DNA of 39,913 nucleotides from Acanthamoeba sp. SK_2022b (lineage: Eukaryota > Discosea > Longamoebia > Acanthamoebidae): the NCBI GenBank assembly GCA_027943245.1, contig JANDJZ010000475.1, forward strand, positions 1-39,913, in the 5' to 3' direction. The notes beneath the pieces were generated by a model. The model saw nothing but the letters and a program-made list of their open reading frames with translations, did no database searches and was not told where the DNA came from. Shown here one piece after another: positions 29,587-39,822 of this stretch (positions within the stretch are counted from its first letter, which is position 1; each line of letters opens with the position of its first letter). Made by a program: the position numbers and the translations under genes.

Positions 29587-31291
29587 ATGAGCAACACCTT
29601 CACCTGCATGATGTGTGTGAAGGAGATCGCGTGGGGGGCGCTGATTGCCCACGTCCCACGGTGCTACCGCCAGTACTGTGCTGACGTGGGCATGGTGCCG
29701 CTGTGCACCTGTGCCGCCTGTGAGGGCCGGCAGACGCACCCAACGGAAGAACGGAAACGACCCCACCCTGATCTGCAGCCAATGAAAGAAGAACCCACAG
29801 AGGCCTCCCCCCTGAAGATCCCAAGGACCACACCACCCCCATCATCTGCGCCCTCGATGCCAACACCAACATCGCCGACCTCACTGACGCCTCCAACACC
29901 ACCTCCAACCTCATCCCAGACTACAAGCCTCCATGAGCTCACGGGCAAGGTATGCATTGTCTGTGGACAAACTCGGTCCCCCTCCACCCTTCATGCCACA
30001 GGCATCCCCATCATCTTTGTTGGCCACCACTGCAAGGTAATGATGTGCAAGAAAGCACACCTTGCCGAAGCAGGCGACCGCGCAATAATCAACCTCCATG
30101 TCACCACGATGCTCCACGCCATCTACAACCATGGCGACACGGTGCTCGATGATCTCACGCAAGCACCAAGCCCTGCTGTGGTCAACATCACCAAATGTGC
30201 AGGGCTGACAGTTGCTGTTGGTGGGACACGGTGTGGCAAGCGAGGCCAACATCATTTATCAATTGAGGGGGAGGGGATGAGAGATTTTTTTTGTTCTGCT
30301 GCTCATCTTTTGAGTTGGATGGTGGTTAAATATGGCAAGCAGGGGAAGAAGGCGAAGGGGCACAAGGAAAAAGAAGAGGAAGAACAATTTGCACAACGGA
30401 TCTGGGCATTAAGAGATGATGATTTGCAAGAGTTGCTGGGTATCCCTCGTCCCTCCCTTTCATTGTTCATCTCTTCATATGAGGACCACATATCCACCAA
30501 AAGAGGACCACGATTTGTCTTGAGTCCAAAAGCAGAGATGATTTTCATCTTCTTCTTTCTCCGCCACCATCTTGTTGATGTTTTATTAGCATCTATCTTT
30601 AATGTCTCTCCATCCACAGCACTTAGTATCCGTCACCGTATGATTGACTTCTTGTATCAACTATTATCACCTCAATTGCATTTTACCCCTTATGATCAGC
30701 GCAAGAAAGAAGGTAAACATCTGTTTCATCAAGTCTTTTATACTTGGGTTGTAGATGGTACAGAACAGCCCATCTGCTCTTCATTTCACCCTGGCATCAA
30801 CACACTTCTTTATTCCTCAAAGAAAAAACAGCACTCACTCACATTGTTATTATTTGTGACCATGTCAGGTCGCATCTTTTATCTCTCATCTTCATATGGT
30901 GGCGGAAAAAATGACTTGGAAATTGCAGTCCTTGAGGTGGATAAATGGAACCGATTTGAAGTGGATGAACATGGAATGGGGGACGCAGGTTTTCGTGGTA
31001 AGCTATAATCATTTTGCCGCCTTTATTTTAATTTTTACTAATTTAATTTACATACCAGGGTTGAGCGCGTATGGTGTGCAAATCAACACCCCACCAGACG
31101 AGCCTGGATCAGCCATCTACCGCGCGTTCGCATCACATCGAATCATCGTCGAGAACGTCATTGCCAGAATCAAAGATTTTCGGGCAGCCAAAGATGCAAT
31201 TCGTGGACCTGTGCGCGATTTGCCCCATGTGTTAGCGCAACATCAAAAGATCTGGACAATCTTGGCAGTTATTGTTAACGACTACAAATAA
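29587..31291 (+). CDS. Harbinger/DDE_Tnp_4-type transposase with Cys-rich N-terminus
   Basis: Two exons, 29587-30997 and 31059-31291, joined by a 61-nt GTAAGC...CAG intron, give 547 residues. The N-terminal ~50 residues hold a Cys/His cluster (CMMC...H...C, then CTCAAC), followed by a Pro/Thr linker and a second Cys/His cluster (CIVCG...HHC...MC). A helix-turn-helix part (FNVSPSTALSIRHR) precedes the RNase H-fold catalytic domain. Asp codon 30754-30756 lies in VVDGTEQPI, a YSSKKKQHS block follows, the second Asp (30982-30984) is in GDAGFRG, and the Glu (31151-31153) is in RIIVENVIARIKDF. The DDE triad is therefore intact. The terminal helix with RDLPHVLAQHQKIW...IVNDY matches the family. It may be an element's own transposase or a domesticated gene; no clear terminal inverted repeats were found. 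A LINE copy interrupts its leader. Confidence 0.85.
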
Positions 31292-31390
31292 AGTGGTCCT
31301 TTTACCTCAATTTTTGTTGTCACGCGTTGTAAACGAAGGTCGCAGCACAGCTCTTTGCTGCCGTTCATAAAAATTGGCTGTTTTTTGTTA

Positions 31391-31416
31391 AAAAGTAGGT
31401 AAAAAGACCTACTTTT
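31391..31416. repeat. Perfect 10-bp inverted repeat (hairpin)
   Basis: AAAAGTAGGT and its exact reverse complement flank a 6-base loop, 100 bp after the transposase stop. It could be a subterminal repeat of the transposon, or a 3'-end processing structure. The sequence TTTTTGCTTACTTTTT near 21684 is a partial reverse-complement match to this region. Confidence 0.6.
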
Positions 31417-31489
31417 AGCGAATTACAGAGGGCACCTCCGTGAAAGAAAATGGCCAAAAGAAATTCTTGGTTGTAAAAAACGATTCGAG

Positions 31490-34400
31490 ATGGACAACAC
31501 GATACAATGGGACACGGATCTGATAGCAGGGAGAGTCGATAGCCTCAACAGGTTGCAGCTAATTACGGCCGCGCTTGCCTGTCTCGAGAAATACAACAGC
31601 CGTACCTTTTCTCAACATGAACTTCTCAATTTCAATCAGTTGCTCCATTTTAATTTATGGTGACCTTCTTATTTGTTGTTGGAGAAGCAGACGAGACCTT
31701 CCTGGCCAATGTCGAGGCCCAGCAAGACAGTGACGAAGCGACACGCGCTCGTGCCGTGTGCCGGCTCATCAGGGACCGCCTGCTCAGCACGCACGACCCC
31801 GTACTCCCATACGAGCTCGCTCCACTCTGGCTCTGTGCCTCCGGTACCAATGTCTCGCACTTGTTCTGGTGTCTTTCTGATCGACTTCCTGTGCGCTGGG
31901 CACAGGACTACCGCTGGTGGAGGAGCGGCTCTCGCGATATGCCGAGCTGCTGCAGGGCCTGTCGCGCGCCCACCGCACCGAGCTATCCGCGCTTCTCCGA
32001 CTACTCACCGCCGCGTCCTCGCTGTCGGCCTCGGCCGTCGCCACGCTCGCCGACGTCGTCTGCCGCCCGCGGACTCCCCAGCTTCATCACGCTGATGAAG
32101 ACTCCGAGAGCAATGGCGACAATCGCCGCCAACGGATCGCGCTGTGCGTCGATCTCGTGACCCATTTTGCCCGGCTCTTCCCCGACGGTCCGGAGCACGA
32201 TGACAAGGACGAGACTGAAGGACATCCGCAGGAGTGGACGTGGCACGTCGTCGATGACGACGCAAAGGAAGAGGGTGACGACTGGGAGAGGAACAGGCGG
32301 TTGGCATCGCGGGGGGCCGTTTTTGAGGTGGCAGTGTCACACGTGCTGGGCGGGACAGCATGCGCGCGGCTCATCGCCACGCTATCGGCCTCTGGCAAGG
32401 TTTGTTTGTTTCAACACACCACACCACCACACAGGGCTGAATTTCAATCAAACACAAAACAGGTGATCCTGACACTGCAGAGCCCAGAAGACGAACAGGA
32501 CAAAAACAACGACGAGAAGTCCTCTCTGCCCCCTAAGCCCACGCCACCACGCGACAACGTGGCCGGTGACGACACCGAACGGAGGAGCCTTCCGGGTCAG
32601 CTCGATCCGTGTCAGCATCGCCATGACGACGCCGGATCGCCGTCATCGTCGTCCACCTCTCGATCACGCGCCTCGTCGTCCTCGTCGTCTTTGGTAGCCC
32701 CGTCCTCGCCCATATCCGCGTCGACGACAGCGGCGCCCGTGTCGGCAGATGACGTCAGCCGAAGCGGCGCCGGCCTGCGGAGCGGCGGGTTCGGGGCTGT
32801 GGCATCGGGCGGCCACACGTTGCAGCGGGAGTCGCTGCTGCTGCTGCTGCCCACCGAGATCCAGCAGCACATCTACTCGTTTCTCCCTATCGCCGAGATC
32901 TTTGCCACGCTGCCTCTCGTGTGCCGCGACGTCCACCACACGACCCAGCGCGACGACGTCTTCTGGCACGGCATCTACGACCTCCACTTTGGCGGCCCGC
33001 CGCCCCCGCCGCAGCCCACCGCCGTGCAGTCGCCGTCGGCCACGCCCAGCACGACCCAGTCGGGGCCGACCACGGCGCCCGGCATGAGGATGACGATGAT
33101 GATGCGACGCGCTGGGCCCGACGGCAAACTGACGACGACCCATCACCAGCTCAAGCCTACCACGACCATGAACAGCAGCAGCCACGGCAGCGACAAGAAG
33201 AACACGAAGCCCGGCGATGGTGGGGACAGCGACGCGGCCGCTGAGGTCGACGCGCGGAACGCGGGGAGCGAGGAGACGGGCACGACGGACGAGGGAGAGA
33301 AAGAGAGGGAGGAGGGGGAGGAAGGCGCGGTCATCGGGGGGAAGGCGCCCGTGTGGCGCAAAGAGTGCGAGCGCCTCATGAAGGAACTACACGACATGGA
33401 AGAGGCACGTGTCGCCCCTCCTCCCCCTCATGTCACGGCTGCTGACGTGTCACATTTGTAGGACTACGAGCGGGAGATGGCGGTGCTGGACGTGGAGCTG
33501 GCCAGGAAGAAGCGGAAGCGGGCGCGGCTGCACCAGCGCCGTCGCATCAAGTACGCCGTCGAGAAGTGCCACCTGCCCCTCCTGCGGCAGTTCATACGCG
33601 AGGCCGACCTCTCTGTCGACGTGCCCCTCACCGAAAAGGTCCAAGAGGCCCCCAACACCGCCCCCCTCCTCCCTGACGCCACACGTCTGCTCCTTCGCTC
33701 AAGCGCGTGCGCGTGCGCGGGTGCGTGTGGTCAGAAAGCGACTCCGTTGATGTTCGCGGCGATCCGGGGCAACGTGCCGATCGTGAACTGGTTGCTGGCC
33801 AACGGGGCCAACGTGAACGCGGTGGAGGAGGGCTGCGCCTGGCAGCCCATCATCCACGCCGCCCAGGGCGGACACACCGAGGTGCGTCCGTCCGTGCGCG
33901 TGCGGTGTGTGCCTGAGTGGCGTGGGCTGACGACGGGGAGGGTGCGCTGGGGGGGGGTGCAGGTGGTGAGGATACTGCTGTCGCACGGGGCCAACGTCAA
34001 CGCGCGCACGGAGAAGGGCGGAACGCCGCTCATGCACGCCACCTACGAGGGCTACGCCGAAGTGGTCAAGATCATCCTCGGTACAACGACCGCGCCAAAC
34101 ATGCGCGCTCGCCCCACCACCACACTCACGCACACGCTGCGTCGCACACACGGGCTATGGGCCGGTGGCCGGAGGAGACTGATCAAGGGGAACTGGTTTG
34201 CGGGGGGGGGGGGCAATGGGCGCAGCAGAGCACGGAGCCGAGGTGAACACGCAGTCGAAGAACGGGGAGTCGGCGCTGATGATGGCCGCCGAGAAGGGAC
34301 ACGCCAACATCGTCCGCATGCTACTCGGTACGTGCGCGCGCGCACACACCCGCACGAACACCCGAGTTATGTGGTCCGCGCTCACGAGGAGCGCTCGTGA

Positions 34401-34586
34401 ATGGGACCCGGGGGTGCAGAGGCGGGGGCGGATACGACGCTGGCGACGCATCAGAGCAAGCGGACGGCCGTATGGTTCGCCAAGGAGAACAAACAGGAGG
34501 ACATCGTGGCCCTCATCGACGAGTACAGCGGCGGCGGAAGCGGGAGCAGCAGCGGCTCCGCCTCCAAACAGTCATCAGATGTGTAG
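31490..34586 (+). CDS. RhoGAP-like, F-box and ankyrin-repeat protein
   Basis: Nine exons: 31490-31601, 31688-31843, 31906-32399, 32463-33404, 33462-33638, 33735-33881, 33963-34080, 34229-34327, 34420-34586; 803 residues. Residues ~10-170 resemble a divergent RhoGAP domain (ITAALACLEKYN, CRLIRDRLLSTHDPVLP, LPLVEERLSRYAELL helices); I do not see a convincing arginine finger, so GTPase activation is unsure. After a Ser-rich linker, residues ~378-425 form an F-box (LLPTEIQQHIYSFLPI...LVCRDV...FWHGIYDLHF), the Skp1-binding module of SCF ubiquitin ligases. An acidic/Lys coiled segment leads to four to five ankyrin repeats (ATPLMFAAIRGNVPIVNWLL, GANVNAR, GTPLMHATYEGYAEVVKIIL, ALMMAAEKGHANIVRMLL). 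It is likely an SCF substrate receptor that links Rho signalling and turnover. The intron at 33405-33461 needs a GC donor. Confidence 0.8.
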
Positions 34587-34647
34587 CACACCCTATTCGT
34601 TGTCATCGTTCATCTTCATCGTCGTTCGTTTAAACTGATGCAGTTGT

Positions 34648-37106
34648 TCACATCGCTAACCGTCCAATGATTAAGCTGTGCTGCCAACCAGCAGCCACCA
34701 TAACTGGTTCCAGCGACCCTAGTGTCGACACCAATCTGAGGGAGCAGGCAGCTGTTCAGCAACGTGTGAATGATCTGCGAGGAGTTGTTGTAATCACCTG
34801 GGTTCCGGTTGGCTCGACATCTGCTCGCCGTACCCCAGCTCGCCATGGTCACCCTGGCCAAATGACAAGACCTATTGCCACTCACCACGTTGGATTCGTT
34901 AACGTTACCCCAACTTATTGGCCCTTGCAGTAGATTACCTGCCCCATGTCCGTAATCACAAGATTATGGGAGTGGCCTGCGGCGATAGCTACTACCCGCT
35001 TTCCGATGAGTTGGCCTTGCACTTGCGTGGGCTCCCACACCTCGGTGAAACCTCCCAAGCCAAGTTCGCCGAACAGTGAATTGCCAAAAGCGTAGACGTG
35101 CCCGTTCCCGGAGAGCGCCAAGCTGTGGTCACCGCCAGCCGCCACTGCGGTTATCCGGATCCCTAGCAGAGCACCCAAATGCACCACCTTGAGGGAGCGC
35201 CACCACAGGCACGATGAAAAGGGACATCTATGATGAGACCTGATAATTTGCTGATCGGTCTCGGCGTCTTCTCGCTGTCGGTGTCGCCATGACCCAGTTG
35301 TCCATAAGAAGAGCCTCCAAACGAATAGACAACGCCATCCTTTCCCAGTAAGAGCGAGTGTTGATTACCAGCTGTGATCGCGAATTAAGGTGGCCACGTT
35401 AGTGGACAAGGTTGGTTGACATGCGGACGGGTCTAAACGCACCAGCCATGCCAAAGATCACAGCTGGTGTGCCTTGAGGGATGAGGGTTGGCGTGGTTTT
35501 ATTCCCGGTATCATCGCCAAGGCCAAGCTTGCCCCAGGAGCCCTCGCCCCACGAGTATACTTGCCCCGTAGTGGTGGATGCCAGGCTGTGCCTAAGGAGT
35601 CGCACAGGTTAGAGAAGATGTGTTTTGTTTAAGTACAGTGAACCTCGAGAGCTGAAGTAGGCCAATACCTGGCGCCAGCAGCGATGTGGGTTACCACATG
35701 AGTAGAAAGGCTTTTTACTGGCATTGGATCGAGTAAACGGCCAGCGTTTCCATGGCCGAGCTGGCCATTCTTCCCTGCACAGAGCGCAGGTTTGAGGATC
35801 AAGACGCATCAATGAGAGTCAGAGAGCTTCATCCTGCTACCTTCGCCCCATGCATAAACATGACCCTCCTTCGTAAGCGCGAGGCAGTGCGCCGCACCAG
35901 CCGCAACCTGCAAGGTGAAAGGAGAGATATGTTGCAACTCAATCTACACATATTGTGCCTCGTACATATCATCATATACCTTGAGCACACACACGTCCAA
36001 CGTGAGCAGCCTTGGGATGGTAAATTGTGGGTCAACAAACCGAGAGTCCTCAGGCATAAAAGGGTCGCCCCATTGCCACACCTGCAAAAATTTAGTTAAA
36101 GATCTGCCAAATGAGGAGTGCATGCTAGTTGCATGCGGCACCTTGCCCTCCAGTGTGCAGATAACGGAGTGGTGCTCTCCTGCCGCGGCGCAAGCTGGAC
36201 TTTGGTTCCACTCCGCAAGTAATGGCACTACTTTCGGTGCCAGACTAAACCAAGAGTTAGTAACTGTTCGCGTAGGAGTAGGTAAGGCTTATACCTGATC
36301 ATTGTACCCTGCATGCCGAGAGCTCCCCTTTTGCCACCACCACAGGCCAAGAGAACCTGTGCCCCCTTGGTGATCCTCTCCCGCAGTACTCTGTCAGTAG
36401 CTGCTCGGTACCATTTCCTGTGTGTAAAGAGCCCAGCCACACAGACAATAAAGTGAGCATTCACCTCCTGAACGGTGCATAACAGTGAACAAGATACCGA
36501 GAGACCAGGCTAGCGGAGATGAGATCCAGAAGACTGAGCCCGCCATGGTAGAACAGAATCGTAAACAGGTCGTCTGAGAGGATCGAATTGATGCATGCCC
36601 GATCCTGCAGGGGGTAGGCGCCGTTCTTCACCAATACCTGCTTCTTGGCCTGCAGAACGAGATGCATCGTGTACAAAGAGGTCGGTATGTACGAGACCTA
36701 GGTTGTTCCAGTGAATCAGGAGGGGCAGGGACGAAACCTGAGGAGCTCTGGGTTCGTTGCCCTTACCTTCAGCGTCGTCGTCAGGATTTTTTATTGTTGG
36801 TACCGTGCTGTTATCGTTGTGATTAGGGGCAGCTATGATCCTGCTCTCGGCGCTCACTTGGTTGCCAATGTCGTTATCGGTAGTTTTCGCGTTGCCCTTC
36901 TTCTTGTTGTTGTTCTTCTTCTCCTCCTTCGCCTTCTTCTTTTCCTCTTTTTCCTTCTTTTTGTCTTCCTTCTCCTTCAGCTTCTTTTCCTTCTTCTCAG
37001 CCTTCTTCTTCTTCTTCAGTTCCTTTTTGTCCTCTTTCGTAGTTGGTGCCTCCTTCGCCAACTCTTTCACGTTGCGAACCGAGAGTCGCCTCAATATCTT
37101 GCTCAT
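34648..37106 (-). CDS. RCC1-repeat protein with F-box-like segment and Lys/Glu-rich N-terminus
   Basis: Twelve exons: 37106-36738, 36697-36465, 36417-36295, 36244-36142, 36081-35980, 35907-35841, 35774-35669, 35591-35443, 35371-35240, 35162-34939, 34871-34798, 34735-34648; 589 residues. Residues ~17-80 are almost purely Lys and Glu, a single charged helix. Residues ~150-200 resemble an F-box (ILSDDLFTILFY...LVSRYLV). From ~230 to the end, about seven RCC1 repeats form a seven-blade propeller, recognised by AAG-x-x-HS-L, G-x-VY-x-WG/FG and LG-x-G series (HSLASTTTGQVYSWGEG, HSLLLGKDGVVYSFGGS, HSLALSGNGHVYAFGNS). In this family the propeller may be an exchange factor or a binding platform; there is no evidence it is a true RCC1 Ran-GEF. 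The first internal splice (40-nt intron 36698-36737) could use the later acceptor ending at 36650. It converges with the ankyrin gene, 61 bp between stops. Confidence 0.82.
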
Positions 37107-37361
37107 GCTGCCTCCTTTGTCGAGGGTGTTGTGCTGTCGGACGGACGCCCTCACAAAACGTTGGCGTCCGTTACGGACAAGGTCTCCAAGTCTCCATATG
37201 GGTTGGCCTTCCTTAAATAGTAATGGGAGAGAAAACCAAGAAGAAAAAACTGTTTCGTTACAACCTCAGCTTGCCCTCGAGGATATCACGACAGGTGACA
37301 AGGGCCGAGGGCAAGACCCGCTGAGCTGGCCTTGCGTGCGATAAAACGGGCAAGTGACGAG
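37107..37361. promoter_or_regulatory. Divergent promoter, RCC1 gene / transporter-pyruvyl transferase gene
   Basis: The region lies between divergent start codons. An ATG at 37223 opens a Lys-rich frame that could be a first coding exon (37223-37294) spliced with phase 0 to 37362 (CAG/GTGACA donor; acceptor ...GACGAG before ATG), adding 24 residues to the transporter fusion. I keep the ATG at 37362 as the safe start. Confidence 0.4.
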
Positions 37362-39647
37362 ATGTCAGGTGCATACGGAGAAGTAGCAGCGCTGGTAGCC
37401 GTGTGGTGGTCCGGTGGTGCTGCTTTCAGCGTGTTCGCAAAGCAGATATTGGAGCGATGGCCGGACCGTCCCTTCACTATGACCTTCATCCAACTCGCGG
37501 GAGGGGCTTCGTTTGCCCTGGCACACAAAGGCTTTACGTCTATACGTCAATTCTCCGTCATCGCTCCAAGCACCACTACACCCTCCACGACCCGCCCTGA
37601 GCAACCGAGAATGGAAGCCAGTTTACTCGCACAGTACAGCTTCTGGGCGGTGTGCCTGCTAAACCTATTCGCTACGGTTGCAACGAATGCCAGCATTGAC
37701 AAAGCTAGCGTGCCCTTCGTGCATGTGGTAAAGGCCTTGGAGCCACTCACCTCCGTCTTGCTAACGCGGCTATTTCCCCCAAAAAGTGGTGAGTCATGGC
37801 TTGGCTGGAAACGATACCTGGCGTGCTTGGTACCCATGGCCGGAGGGGTGGCTCTCTTCTCGCTGTCCCAGAATACAAGCCCGAGTCCCCCAGGCAGTCA
37901 TTTTGCGATGGCTCTCACACTCGCCTTGTTCAGCAACCTGTGCTTTTGCTTACGCAACCTGGTCACCAAGAGACAAATCATGGTAGGCTCCTCTGCTCCC
38001 GTAATCCACTTGGATCTTTTCCTCTTCACAACGATGATGGGGAGCTTGGTTGTATTACCGGTCACAATTCTGGAGCAAGATTCCGCAATGCTGCACCGAC
38101 TGGCTGGGCTCTTTACGGAGCACATTGAGTGGCCTCTGTTCTTCCTTATACTGGGAAGCGCCCTCTCCTACTACGCTTACAACGTTGTTTCGTTTGCCCT
38201 GCTGGCCCACGTTTCAGTAGTGACCCACTCGACTCTAAATGTTCTTAAACGTGTGGTGATCATCGTGGTGTCCATTGTTTGGTTCAGGTTACTCTCCTTC
38301 CATTCAAAGCCTCCTAATTGCTCCCATACTGATAATCGCTCCAGAACCTCAATCGACACGACGGGGGTGTGCGGTATAGTTTTGACCACGTGTGGGGCAG
38401 AGCTCTACTACCACTTCAAGACTGGAGGAGGCATTTGGTCTATTCCTCTTTCCCGATGGTTGAGGCCAGTGGTAGTTCTCTGCGTTGTGGCGCTGGCGGT
38501 GCTCCACTCCAACGGCGGAATCAATCTTCAATTCGGGTTCCCACTCCTTGAGGAGGACCCATCACTGAAGCAGCGATTGGACCAAATCCCTAACTTGGAC
38601 ATGGATCAGCGGGAGAAGTTGTGGACATCTTTGTCCATGGACCCTTACGAAAGGGAGCTGCGTAGAATCGGGTGCATCCAAGCCCTGCGCGACCGCATCA
38701 CCACATCCCTCTTGGTTTTGGTTCCACCAGGCAGCCCTGTCGTTCATCTCGACATTCCGTTCCACAACAACCTGGGCGACAGCTTCATTACTTATGGCCA
38801 ATCGCTGTTCTTGGCCAATAATGGGTTGATACCTTCCCTAGACCTTGAGCAAAACGCCGCTTTCCCTGCCGCGGTCGAGAATGGAACGCATGGAGGGGGC
38901 AACATGGGTGACCTCTGGCCAAAACATGACCAATATCGGCTAGCTCTACTGAAAGCCTTTCCTGATCACAGGGTGATCGTGTTTCCTCAGAGCGTTTACT
39001 GGTCCAACAAGACCGTGCAGCAAGAGATGATATCGCTCATGGCCAGTTCCAACAACCTGCTCGTATGTGTCAGGGACCTGATGAGTTACAACACTCTCAT
39101 TGATGGCCAGATGCCATCGGATCGGGTACACCTGGTTCCTGACATGGCGTTCATGCTCGGTCCGCTCCTACCCCTCTACACCAACCCTCCCTACAACGTA
39201 AGCGTACTTGTCAGGCGAGACAAGGAAAGTATCGACGCGGGCTTGAAGCGCTATGCGGAGAAAGAGATCCGTGCGGCAAGCGGCGTGTTCTTACATGACT
39301 GGGTGCCCATGGAGCCCCACTTACCCTGGAAGAACCAACTGACAAGCAACTTCCCAAACTCCTACTGGCACATGCTTACGGCCACGAGCTGGGGTAACAA
39401 GGCGGTGACTTGTGGCCGAGTGTTGGTGGCAGACCGACTTCACGGAATGATTATGGGACTACTGACAGGGCGTCCCACCTTCTTTATTGACAACAACTAC
39501 AAGAAACTCTCTGCACTCTGGGACACTTGGTTCACTGGAGATCTGGTTCCCCAGTGCCAACCACACTACTTTAACAACGTGCCCAGCAAGTCCATCGAGG
39601 GTGCGGTCGATTTGGCCCTTGCGCTTGTGCAGTCTGGCGTCTTCTGA
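37362..39647 (+). CDS. TPT/PPT-type phosphate translocator fused to polysaccharide pyruvyl transferase
   Basis: Two exons, 37362-38287 and 38345-39647, give 742 residues. Residues 1-345 form a multi-span membrane domain of the triose-phosphate translocator family. The substrate-site block HVVKALEP is at ~121 and the K296-R297 pair sits in LNVLKRVVIIVVSIVWF, followed by the GVCGIVL...GAELYY last helix. Plastid members of this family exchange phosphate for triose phosphate or phosphoenolpyruvate. An extra hydrophobic span (PVVVLCVVALAVLHS, ~350-365) follows, preceded by arginines. The C-terminal half (~380-742) is a polysaccharide pyruvyl transferase: NNLGDSFI (~451), GGGNMGDLW, VIVFPQSVYW, CVRDLMSY, LVRRDKES and ADRLHGMIMGLLTGRP (~672). 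These enzymes use phosphoenolpyruvate. With ten translocator spans plus one more, the enzyme would face the lumen. It is likely a Golgi protein that imports and uses phosphoenolpyruvate on glycans. Confidence 0.88.
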   Translation: MSGAYGEVAALVAVWWSGGAAFSVFAKQILERWPDRPFTMTFIQLAGGASFALAHKGFTSIRQFSVIAPSTTTPSTTRPEQPRMEASLLAQYSFWAVCLLNLFATVATNASIDKASVPFVHVVKALEPLTSVLLTRLFPPKSGESWLGWKRYLACLVPMAGGVALFSLSQNTSPSPPGSHFAMALTLALFSNLCFCLRNLVTKRQIMVGSSAPVIHLDLFLFTTMMGSLVVLPVTILEQDSAMLHRLAGLFTEHIEWPLFFLILGSALSYYAYNVVSFALLAHVSVVTHSTLNVLKRVVIIVVSIVWFRLLSFHSKPPNCSHTDNRSRTSIDTTGVCGIVLTTCGAELYYHFKTGGGIWSIPLSRWLRPVVVLCVVALAVLHSNGGINLQFGFPLLEEDPSLKQRLDQIPNLDMDQREKLWTSLSMDPYERELRRIGCIQALRDRITTSLLVLVPPGSPVVHLDIPFHNNLGDSFITYGQSLFLANNGLIPSLDLEQNAAFPAAVENGTHGGGNMGDLWPKHDQYRLALLKAFPDHRVIVFPQSVYWSNKTVQQEMISLMASSNNLLVCVRDLMSYNTLIDGQMPSDRVHLVPDMAFMLGPLLPLYTNPPYNVSVLVRRDKESIDAGLKRYAEKEIRAASGVFLHDWVPMEPHLPWKNQLTSNFPNSYWHMLTATSWGNKAVTCGRVLVADRLHGMIMGLLTGRPTFFIDNNYKKLSALWDTWFTGDLVPQCQPHYFNNVPSKSIEGAVDLALALVQSGVF

Positions 39648-39822
39648 AGGTAATGGTCGGACCTGGCAGCGCGGCCAGTCACCTCCATAATTGGAGTGTT
39701 ACAAGGCTATTCGCCCTGCTTACAAACACACGAAGACAACGAATGAAATTTTCTGGTGGTAATTAAAAATCGCTGTCGAGAGTTGTCTTTTGCCGCCTCT
39801 TGCCCCTTTTCTCTCCTCAGCC
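39648..39822. other. Intergenic, transporter fusion 3' end and next leader
   Basis: This 175-bp gap holds the 3' untranslated region of the transporter fusion and the leader of the next gene. A pyrimidine tract ending in CAG at 39820 directly before the next ATG looks like a 3' splice site of a leader intron. Confidence 0.35.
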
